IMG/VR virus record: IMGVR_UViG_3300027974_000134
Location: 1 to 27,909 of that record
Length of the DNA stretch: 27,909 bases
DNA from: a virus
Reading direction: 5' to 3' (one strand)
Numbering within the stretch: position 1 is the stretch's first letter; every line of letters starts with the position of its first letter. This document shows positions 22,947 through 27,909 of the stretch, piece after piece. Both the position numbers and the translations under genes were made by a program. A model generated the notes under the pieces. The model saw only the letters and a list, made by a program, of their open reading frames with translations. It was not told the DNA's origin and searched no databases.

Positions 22947-22952
22947 TATTTT

Positions 22953-22961
22953 ATTATATCA
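22953..22961 (-). promoter_or_regulatory. Leaderless-type extended -10 before the 132-aa gene
   Basis: TGA-TATAAT on the minus strand ends exactly 6 nt before the ATG at 22946. No ribosome site is present. Confidence 0.6.
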
Positions 22962-22964
22962 CTA

Positions 22965-23468
22965 TTAGGCTAATCCAGCCTTTAGTGCCCCCCATGTACC
23001 GTTGCCTTTTGCCTCAACAATAATAATTCCACTTACATCTTTTTTTGCAACTATGCCTACTGCTCCGCCTGATTGTGTTTTAGTCAACCAGCCATCGGTG
23101 CCAACATATAAAACATCCCCATTTTCAAAATTACGAGTATCAATATTTTTTAATACACCTGCAACTACACAAACTCCTTGAGAATTACTTGTTAGGTCCT
23201 GTTTTAATAATCCTAGGATTGGATTGGTGGTTGAAGGAACTGCTTTATTTACCTTGGTTGCTGTTGAATAATCAGTTACATAAACTGGAGTACCAGCGGG
23301 AAGAGTTTGACCAGAAGCATTTATTACACTAACCTGAATTACAGATAAGTCTAATCCAGATAGAGCATCTTGAACATCTTCAGCAAGATTGGCAATATCT
23401 CCATGCACATTTACTGCATCTGATGCCTGTGGATAACGTAATGAAAAATCTCCAGATGTTTGTGCCAT
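22965..23468 (-). CDS. Virion protein with decoration/fibre-type beta domain (167 aa)
   Basis: After a 40-residue N-terminus containing DAVNVHGDIANLAEDVQDAL, the protein has a compact beta domain: SVINASGQTLPAGTPVYVTD, a GLLKQDLTSN turn, VVAGVLKNIDTRNF, then ENGDVLYVGTDGWLTKTQSG and VGIVAKKDVSGIIIVEA. This 'G-D-x-LYVG-x-DG-x-LT' pattern occurs in many tail-fibre and capsid-decoration proteins. It is the first gene of the leftward fibre run and faces the plus-strand lysozyme gene. The start lacks a ribosome site; an extended -10 is 8 nt upstream. Confidence 0.72.
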   Translation of the reverse strand: MAQTSGDFSLRYPQASDAVNVHGDIANLAEDVQDALSGLDLSVIQVSVINASGQTLPAGTPVYVTDYSTATKVNKAVPSTTNPILGLLKQDLTSNSQGVCVVAGVLKNIDTRNFENGDVLYVGTDGWLTKTQSGGAVGIVAKKDVSGIIIVEAKGNGTWGALKAGLA

Positions 23469-23476
23469 AATATTTC

Positions 23477-23485
23477 ATTATACCA
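23477..23485 (-). promoter_or_regulatory. Extended -10 promoter of the leftward fibre operon
   Basis: TGG-TATAAT on the minus strand ends 8 nt before the ATG at 23468. The position where a -35 would fall overlaps the -35 of the divergent lysozyme promoter, so the two promoters may compete for polymerase. Confidence 0.55.
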
Positions 23486-23501
23486 TATTTGATTTAACAA
23501 C

Positions 23502-23531
23502 TTGACAACATTAAGTAAAAACTGTTATAAT
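23502..23531 (+). promoter_or_regulatory. Perfect-consensus sigma70-type promoter of the lysozyme gene
   Basis: TTGACA (23502-23507), an 18-bp spacer and TATAAT (23526-23531), with a TGT extension, all match consensus. Transcription should start near 23538. This is the strongest promoter visible in the window and it drives the only plus-strand gene. Confidence 0.9.
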
Positions 23532-23540
23532 TATACATAG

Positions 23541-23556
23541 ACACCTACCAGGGTGT
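23541..23556 (+). other. Small 5'-leader hairpin of the lysozyme transcript
   Basis: ACACC and GGTGT pair around a six-base loop, within a few bases of the predicted transcript start and before the AAGGAGG ribosome site. It could protect the 5' end of the mRNA. Confidence 0.35.
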
Positions 23557-23579
23557 TATTGTTTTCTAAGGAGGAAACT

Positions 23580-24134
23580 ATGATTAAATTTATCGAAAGA
23601 AACAAAGAGATCATTAGCACACTCAGTATTGTGGCATTATTTGCTGTATTTTCTAACAGTGCTAATGCTGCAACAATTAATAACCATTTAAGTCCCGAAC
23701 AGGCTCAGATCTCGCAAACCACCTCGCAAGAGGTTTTTTTGGTTTCTAAGGAAGAAAAATTAAAGAGTTTTGAAAATAAAGGAACTCTTACCGATCTAGA
23801 ACTAAAGGAACTACTTTACCTTGTTGGATTCAGAGGATCAAACCTTGTTGAGGCTTGGGCAGTAGCAAAGAAAGAGTCTAATGGTCAGCCAATTAGATTT
23901 AATGGAAACTCCAAGACTGGGGACAGTTCTTATGGTATGTTTCAAATCAATATGATTAATGATTTAGGTCCTGAGCGTCGTGACAAGTTTGAACTTGTTA
24001 CAAACTCTGACCTTTTAAACCCAGTAATAAATGCACAGATTGCATTTCATATGTCAGATGGTGGCAAAGATTGGTCTTCTTGGCATGGACTGACTCCACG
24101 TACAAAGTACTGGATGGCTCAATTTCCAAACTAA
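23580..24134 (+). CDS. Secreted lysozyme / transglycosylase-fold peptidoglycan hydrolase (184 aa)
   Basis: The only plus-strand gene. Residues 1-30 form a signal peptide: a Lys/Arg-containing start, the hydrophobic core IISTLSIVALFAVF, and an SNSANA cleavage site. Residues 76-184 are a goose-type lysozyme/SLT-like domain: catalytic Glu99 in AVAKKESNGQP, the YGMFQINM motif at 118-125, and NAQIAFHMSDGGKDWSSW near the end. It should cut the glycan strands of peptidoglycan outside the membrane, either for lysis or to loosen the wall. The ATG at 23580 is chosen because AAGGAGG lies 5 nt before it; the GTG at 23553 lacks a site. No holin gene is nearby. It is flanked by a perfect promoter and a bidirectional terminator, forming a self-contained unit. 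Confidence 0.85.
   Translation: MIKFIERNKEIISTLSIVALFAVFSNSANAATINNHLSPEQAQISQTTSQEVFLVSKEEKLKSFENKGTLTDLELKELLYLVGFRGSNLVEAWAVAKKESNGQPIRFNGNSKTGDSSYGMFQINMINDLGPERRDKFELVTNSDLLNPVINAQIAFHMSDGGKDWSSWHGLTPRTKYWMAQFPN
23721..23740 (+). terminator. Intrinsic-terminator-like hairpin inside the lysozyme gene
   Basis: ACCTC-GCAA-GAGGT is a 5-bp stem closed by a GNRA tetraloop and followed directly by a run of T (seven in all, 23734-23740). It lies in codons about 48-54, between the signal peptide and the catalytic domain. If active without translation it would yield a short RNA of about 200 nt. Confidence 0.5.
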
Positions 24135-24147
24135 ATTATAAACAACT

Positions 24148-24184
24148 AAAAGCACCTATGGGATAAAACCTATGGGTGCTTTTT
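24148..24184. terminator. Bidirectional terminator between convergent genes
   Basis: AAAAGCACCTATGGG and CCTATGGGTGCTTTT form a 15-bp stem (two G-U pairs) around ATAAAA, with T-runs on both sides. It ends the rightward lysozyme transcript. The right arm contains the end of the stop codon of the leftward 217-aa gene (TAA at 24183-24185), so it also serves leftward transcripts. Confidence 0.9.
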
Positions 24185-24836
24185 AGTTTCTCAATATTAA
24201 ATTGACTGCTACTCTAGGTGCCACTAAAGTCTCAACCTCATGGGTAAGGTTTTTAGGTATAAACACAAAATCTCCTTCTACAAGATGATATTCATTTTGC
24301 AGGTTTTCTCCAGTACGCCAAATCATTTCACCTTTAACTACCCACTGAAATTGATCTACATGATCACTGTGTTTTTTTCCAACAACCCCACGATTTTTCA
24401 TAAGAGAAACTAAAGCAAAGTTACCATCATAAACATCTGAAGAGTATTCAGAAAGACCCCATTTAGTTACCTGATCAAGTTCTGGAATTATGGACATATA
24501 TTTATCATTTTGATCATAAAGTTGAAAAGCCATTCTTGACCAAAATCTACATTTTAGTCTCATGTCAGAGGACTCGCCTTCAACAAAATCATTTAAAAGG
24601 TATGATCTTTCTGGAAACTTTTCCAAGTCTTCATCAACATATTGAGAGACCATTGACATAATTGTATCTAAAGATGGAAGATCTGTAAAAACATCTTTAA
24701 ATATATGAATTCTGTTTTCTTTACGGGCTTGATCTACTAATGACATATTAATTTTAGTATTTTTTGGTTCTAAACTATTTATTTTTATAGAACTATTTTT
24801 ATATTTTTCCCAAGGAGATATTTCATTCTTTTTCAT
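24183..24836 (-). CDS. JmjC/cupin-like protein, putative 2OG-Fe(II) dioxygenase (217 aa)
   Basis: The C-terminal 80 residues are a cupin barrel of the JmjC/cupin_8 kind: VVGKKHSDHVDQFQWVVKGE supplies His156 and Asp158, then EMIWRT, then EGDFVFIPKNLTHEVETL supplies His199, giving an HxD...H iron triad, and a final strand VAVNLILRN. The N-terminal half is helical; near its start SPWEKYKNS matches SAWEKYKQN in the Cys-knuckle gene two upstream. The start at 24836 is chosen for the ATGA overlap with the preceding oxygenase gene; the TTG at 24845 is unlikely. Hydroxylation of a protein side chain is the family's usual activity; the substrate is unknown, and a non-enzymatic cupin is the alternative. 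Confidence 0.65.
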   Translation of the reverse strand: MKKNEISPWEKYKNSSIKINSLEPKNTKINMSLVDQARKENRIHIFKDVFTDLPSLDTIMSMVSQYVDEDLEKFPERSYLLNDFVEGESSDMRLKCRFWSRMAFQLYDQNDKYMSIIPELDQVTKWGLSEYSSDVYDGNFALVSLMKNRGVVGKKHSDHVDQFQWVVKGEMIWRTGENLQNEYHLVEGDFVFIPKNLTHEVETLVAPRVAVNLILRN

Positions 24837-25429
24837 TTTAGCCAACTAACTACTGAATACCTAGTTCCTTCCAAAACTGGAAGAACCGAATGATTATAAA
24901 CATAGGTTGACGGAAACAGTAAAAGTTCATTTGAATTTGGCTTATATGTTATATTAAATCTTGGAAAAACAATCTCTCCGCCCTCATAGTTGTCATTAAT
25001 ATAATAAACAAGAGAAAGCCTTCTATGAAAGTCTTTGTGATCATCTATATGATTAACAAATTTTTGACCTTTACCATATTTTAAAATACTATAGGAATCA
25101 TGCCATGTGGTCTCAAGTTGGTGCTCTGACTTATAATCTACCTCTGCAGGTCCAAAGCCAACTAAAAAAATATTTGATAGTATTGCATTAAAGGCTTGAT
25201 CTAAATTTATAAAATCATCAATGATTGACTTTGAATATGGCACAACAGTTGTAAGAGTATCTCTATAATCAGTGTCTATCTTTACTGTATCATCACTTTT
25301 AATAGATGATGGAGTCCAATCCCTTCTTGCACTAATCATTCCTTCTTCAATATCTGCAATAAGGCTTGTGTGATTTTCAACTACATCTGAGTATATAAAA
25401 ATTCCTGGTGCTAGTTCTTTTTTATTCAT
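24833..25429 (-). CDS. 2OG-Fe(II) oxygenase, prolyl-4-hydroxylase-like (198 aa)
   Basis: A second P4Hc-type enzyme, clearly related to the 173-residue one at 10720. The iron triad is His127, Asp129 (FVNHIDDHKDF) and His180 (YNHSVLPV), and Arg190 lies ten residues after the distal His. The core phrase LVYYINDNYEGGEIVFP is the same type as in the other copy. The N-terminal 105 residues are longer than in the other copy. The ATG at 25429 forms a TAATG junction with the preceding gene and is preferred to the TTG at 25450, which would overlap by 22 nt. Likely a protein hydroxylase; its substrate cannot be read from sequence. Confidence 0.87.
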   Translation of the reverse strand: MNKKELAPGIFIYSDVVENHTSLIADIEEGMISARRDWTPSSIKSDDTVKIDTDYRDTLTTVVPYSKSIIDDFINLDQAFNAILSNIFLVGFGPAEVDYKSEHQLETTWHDSYSILKYGKGQKFVNHIDDHKDFHRRLSLVYYINDNYEGGEIVFPRFNITYKPNSNELLLFPSTYVYNHSVLPVLEGTRYSVVSWLK

Positions 25430-25668
25430 TACCATTTTCCAATTGGACAAGATGCTTTTTCAAGTTTTGATTTAACCTTCATAAAACATCCACATTTTTT
25501 ACATTGAGTTGTTAATTTTATAAGTTCTGGACATGTTTTACAAATTTCAAATCTTCTATTTGATTCTTCTTCACTGGCCCATTCTACATTTGGATTTACA
25601 ATATCCCAAGGCCTTGTTTCGCCTAAATTTTGTTTATACTTTTCCCATGCTGAAAGTTGTTCTTCCAT
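25429..25668 (-). CDS. Small Cys-knuckle (zinc-ribbon-like) protein (79 aa)
   Basis: The C-terminal half carries six cysteines (43, 46, 56, 59, 61, 74) in the pattern C-x2-C-P-E-L, QCKKCGCFM and ASCPIGKW, consistent with one or two zinc sites. Proteins with this 'CxxCP...CKKCGCFM...CPxGKW' layout are common in cyanophages and other aquatic phages; the role is unknown. The N-terminus, SAWEKYKQN followed by TRPWDIVNPN, is shared in part with the cupin gene. The ATG at 25668 is 1 nt after the upstream stop and is preferred to the candidate at 25740, which would overlap the preceding gene by 71 nt. Confidence 0.75.
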   Translation of the reverse strand: MEEQLSAWEKYKQNLGETRPWDIVNPNVEWASEEESNRRFEICKTCPELIKLTTQCKKCGCFMKVKSKLEKASCPIGKW

Positions 25669-25669
25669 T

Positions 25670-25867
25670 TTATTCTGGTGCCTTAAACTCTTTACCGTCC
25701 CAAACTGAAAAATCAGAAACAACTTGATCTTTATCAACAATCACAATTGTAGGGTTTGAGGCTAATCCAGCACGAACTTGAGGACCTTTATTGTATGTTT
25801 CATCATCAATATCTAGCACCCAAAATACCTCATTGTTTGCTAAGAATACAAATCTTTCTTTTGCCAT
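25670..25867 (-). CDS. Small hypothetical protein, first gene of the oxygenase operon (65 aa)
   Basis: A 65-residue protein with strand-rich segments (KERFVFLANNEVFWVLDIDD, NPTIVIVDKDQVV) ending VWDGKEFKAPE. It has a strong AAAGGAGAT ribosome site and lies just after a good promoter. Small proteins of the type 'R-F-V-F-L-...-DN..V..v..W.G..F..P' are found in aquatic phages, with no known function. It leads a run of four tightly packed genes. Confidence 0.65.
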   Translation of the reverse strand: MAKERFVFLANNEVFWVLDIDDETYNKGPQVRAGLASNPTIVIVDKDQVVSDFSVWDGKEFKAPE

Positions 25868-25887
25868 TTTTTATCTCCTTTCTTTTA

Positions 25888-25916
25888 AGTATAGCATAAT
25901 ATGATTTTTTAATCAA
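25888..25916 (-). promoter_or_regulatory. Promoter of the Cys-knuckle/oxygenase operon
   Basis: On the minus strand TTGATT (25911-25916) is separated by 17 bp from TATACT (25888-25893), with a TGC extension. The -35 overlaps the stop codon of the PASTA gene. The TGCTATACTTAA string is identical to that at the nrdJ promoter. Confidence 0.75.
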
Positions 25917-27160
25917 CAACTTTCATAGGATGTACTGCAGTCTGAGTTAGTACATATTTGAACATCTCCAGAACATGGAGTACAGTTAGGTGTACATCCA
26001 GGGGTTACAGAAGGAGTTACAGAAGGAGTTACAGCAGGTGTAACTTCTGGTGTAACAGATGGCGTAACGGCAGGTGTTACTGAAGGTGTAACTGCTGGGG
26101 TAACGGCTGGTGTTACTGCTGGTACTCCACAAAAAGTATACCCTAAGTTCATATCTGGACATCCAGCCGTCCATGATCTTTGATATGCTGTTCCGTAACC
26201 TTGAGCATTAACATTTAAACAATATACTGTTCCATCTTCATAATCACATACTGGTGCTGGAGTAACGGCTGGAGTAACGGCTGGAGTAACGGCTGGTGTT
26301 ACTGCTGGGGTAACGGCTGGTGTTACAGATTGTGACACACATGATATAAAAGTAATAGAAACTGCAGGACCACTAAAGTCTGCATTGTTATAACAGACAT
26401 TTCCGTAGGCCTCATCTCCTGGACAACTTTCATTTCCATAAACTTCGGTTCTACAATAAGGGCCTGCTGGTGTTACTGCAGGAGTTACAGGTGTTACTGC
26501 AGGAGTTACAGGTGTTACTGCAGGAGTAACTGGTGTTACTGCAGGAGTTACGCTTGGGCAACACTCATTATTGTCAGGATTAAATGTACCTGGGCATTGC
26601 TCTTCATTTGAAGCATAGTAACATCCTGGTCCATAAGGTGTAACTGGGGTAACTGGGGTTACAGGGGTAACTGCAGGTGTAACTGGAGGTACCCAAGGTC
26701 TTCCATCGCTGTCACAACATCTTGTTGGATCAAAACCACATGGATCAGAATAACTTCCAGATGTATCTCCTGGTGGTGGGCAAACTAGTGGAGTTACAGG
26801 TGTTACAGGGGTAACTGGGGTTACAGGTGTAACTGGTGTTACAGGTGTAACTGGGGTTACAGGTGTAACTGGGGTTACAGGTGTAACTGGAGTTACTGGG
26901 GTTACAGGGGTGACTCCAACATATGTGTAATATCTTATGCTGATTATAGTTTCATAATTAACCAGCGTACCTGCTTGAACTGATTGTGATTCAACTTTAT
27001 TATCTAGATTTTGATCTGATGTAGAAACTGGAGTACTTATAACAGCATAATTAAGATGAGATGATGAAAATGCACTTAAAGCATCTGATGATGTCATTCC
27101 AACTACATTTGGTACTAAAACCATACCTTTTGAAGATGCCCAGGATCCAAAGTTTAGCAT
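25913..27160 (-). CDS. PASTA-domain virion protein with VTP repeats and Cys-rich modules (415 aa)
   Basis: Residues 14-78 are a PASTA domain ([35 protein letters not shown]), a module that binds peptidoglycan stem peptides and is best known from PknB-type kinases and penicillin-binding proteins of Gram-positive bacteria. Residues 83-124 are 14 perfect VTP triplets. The rest alternates Cys-rich segments ([41 protein letters not shown]) with further VTP and AVTP/SVTP tracts, ending TSYESC. The tracts should form extended polyproline-II-like rods and the Cys modules disulfide-linked knots, giving a stiff wall-binding appendage. No signal peptide is present, as expected for a virion part assembled in the cytoplasm. 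The start follows the adjacent gene by 7 nt. Confidence 0.82.
   Translation of the reverse strand: MLNFGSWASSKGMVLVPNVVGMTSSDALSAFSSSHLNYAVISTPVSTSDQNLDNKVESQSVQAGTLVNYETIISIRYYTYVGVTPVTPVTPVTPVTPVTPVTPVTPVTPVTPVTPVTPVTPVTPLVCPPPGDTSGSYSDPCGFDPTRCCDSDGRPWVPPVTPAVTPVTPVTPVTPYGPGCYYASNEEQCPGTFNPDNNECCPSVTPAVTPVTPAVTPVTPAVTPVTPAVTPAGPYCRTEVYGNESCPGDEAYGNVCYNNADFSGPAVSITFISCVSQSVTPAVTPAVTPAVTPAVTPAVTPAPVCDYEDGTVYCLNVNAQGYGTAYQRSWTAGCPDMNLGYTFCGVPAVTPAVTPAVTPSVTPAVTPSVTPEVTPAVTPSVTPSVTPGCTPNCTPCSGDVQICTNSDCSTSYESC
26789..26914 (-). repeat. Fourteen tandem 9-bp units encoding Val-Thr-Pro
   Basis: The units vary at the third codon positions but keep the amino acids exactly, so the peptide repeat appears maintained by selection or by conversion with codon drift. 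Related VTP and AVTP tracts recur further along the gene (to about 25995). Confidence 0.95.
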
Positions 27161-27167
27161 CTTTTAC

Positions 27168-27797
27168 CTACGCCGTTAAATCGCCTATTAAGAGCCAAGT
27201 GTTTGTATCAATTTTTACCAATATTGCACCAGAGTATTGTGCTGCAATCTTTTTATTCATAAACTTGCTATTAATTGTTACTCCGTTTGCTCCTTGAAAA
27301 ATAACATTGCCAGAACCATTGCGAACAATCTCAACTTTTTGACCCTTAATAAATGGAACAGAACTATTTAGTGGAACTGTAATTGTTACATCAGAAGATG
27401 AGTCAACATTTAATGTTTTCCCAGCATCTGTTTTTGCAATTGTATAATTAGATAGGGTTGTCACTAAATCTGTAGCATCTCCATAATAACGCCATTCACC
27501 ATTATGGTAATACTGAATTTGATTAATTACATCACCGTTATTATTTTGTCTTACAAAACAAACTACTCCATTGCTTGGAGAAGTAATTGCTGCATCTCTT
27601 GCAGTAAGGTTTTGAAAATTATTAACTCCAGCCTTTGCATTTGCAACGGTATCAAAAGTTACTACAGAACCAAATCTTTGATCTGCTGTCCATGTATATT
27701 GAGCGTTAGTATTAACTGCTCCACCCAACGCATACCAAGTCTGATTTGATGCATTATAGATATATGCTACTTTTCCATCTGAATTAATTGTTGCCAT
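27168..27797 (-). CDS. Tail fibre/adhesin with WLxxGDLTA tip domain (209 aa)
   Basis: The N-terminal 110 residues contain VAYIYNASNQTWYALGG and YYHNGEWRYYGDAT, two short motifs typical of phage fibre and adhesin proteins. The C-terminal 95 residues look like a beta-sandwich: TLNVDSSSDVTITVPLN, KGQKVEIVRNGSGNVIFQG, ending TNTWLLIGDLTA. That ending closely matches the tip of the 682-residue fibre (GGWLVFGDLSA). It lies between a partial gene (14-nt overlap) and the PASTA gene. It probably contributes to host attachment. Confidence 0.78.
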   Translation of the reverse strand: MATINSDGKVAYIYNASNQTWYALGGAVNTNAQYTWTADQRFGSVVTFDTVANAKAGVNNFQNLTARDAAITSPSNGVVCFVRQNNNGDVINQIQYYHNGEWRYYGDATDLVTTLSNYTIAKTDAGKTLNVDSSSDVTITVPLNSSVPFIKGQKVEIVRNGSGNVIFQGANGVTINSKFMNKKIAAQYSGAILVKIDTNTWLLIGDLTA

Positions 27798-27909
27798 CTG
27801 ATGTGATCCCCAATGCTCTTAATTCTGCTTCTGTGATTCCAGTTGATGCAACTAATTTTGCAATTCCAATTTCACGAAGTTGTTGCTCTGTAGTTTTTTC
27901 TATTGTTTT
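27784..27909 (-). CDS. C-terminal end of an upstream gene, partial (41 aa)
   Basis: An open frame entering from the right edge and ending TAA at 27784, overlapping the next gene's start by 14 nt. The visible end is helical (KTTEQQLREIGIAKLVAST, then TEAELRALGITSDGNN). The protein identity cannot be judged; a virion component is likely from context. Confidence 0.6.
   Translation of the reverse strand, partial: KTIEKTTEQQLREIGIAKLVASTGITEAELRALGITSDGNN

Noticed and set aside
23553-23579. Upstream GTG start for the lysozyme gene
   Set aside because: No ribosome site before the GTG, while AAGGAGG lies 5 nt before the ATG at 23580, which begins a clean signal peptide.
25430-25450. TTG start for the 24833 oxygenase
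   Set aside because: It overlaps the Cys-knuckle gene by 22 nt, while the ATG at 25429 gives a TAATG junction.
25669-25740. Longer start for the Cys-knuckle protein
   Set aside because: It would overlap the upstream 65-residue gene by 71 nt, and the extra N-terminus (hydrophobic, then basic) has no match to the family pattern.

Overview
The window is a piece of an AT-rich tailed-phage genome (class Caudoviricetes). Nearly every gene lies on the minus strand, so transcription runs from high to low coordinates. Recognisable hallmark genes are an HK97-type portal, a prohead protease with a scaffold region, a major capsid protein, head-tail connector candidates, tail-fibre proteins and a class II ribonucleotide reductase. 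There is no terminase, tail tube or tape measure here, so this is an internal fragment. The host cannot be fixed from the sequence alone. A virion protein with a PASTA domain, strong AGGAGG ribosome sites, and several genes with an extended -10 box 6-8 nt before the start codon (leaderless mRNA layout) together suggest a Gram-positive host. A low-GC aquatic actinobacterium is my best guess, and it is an inference.

Layout in transcription order (right to left). 27909-25913: virion adhesins, including a PASTA protein with long Val-Thr-Pro tracts and Cys-rich modules. 25867-24183: an operon with its own promoter, encoding a small protein, a Cys-knuckle protein, a prolyl-hydroxylase-like 2OG-Fe(II) oxygenase and a JmjC/cupin-like protein. 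23580-24134: the only plus-strand gene, a secreted lysozyme/transglycosylase with a perfect-consensus promoter and a bidirectional terminator. 23468-16003: a series of tail-fibre and baseplate-type proteins that share modules. 15980-14760: an FN3 protein with an FSPFGVFG octapeptide repeat and a C-terminal Hint (intein-like) domain. 14747-10720: a putative conserved viral protein, a putative oxygenase, the B12-dependent ribonucleotide reductase and a second prolyl-hydroxylase-like oxygenase. 10704-6970: a 1244-residue lectin-fold structural protein. 6951-1: the head module (small protein, portal, protease/scaffold, capsid, connectors).

The genes fall into three groups. The first builds the capsid and neck. 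The second builds a varied adhesion apparatus. The third is a set of up to four Fe(II)/2-oxoglutarate-type oxygenases plus nucleotide metabolism, placed among structural genes. The most notable observations are a nested in-frame scaffold start inside the protease gene, a shared leaderless-promoter pattern, the octapeptide-Hint protein, and the co-occurrence of prolyl-hydroxylase-like enzymes with a virion protein made largely of Pro repeats. No intergenic stretch exceeds about 110 bases, and I saw no tRNA, CRISPR array or insertion sequence.
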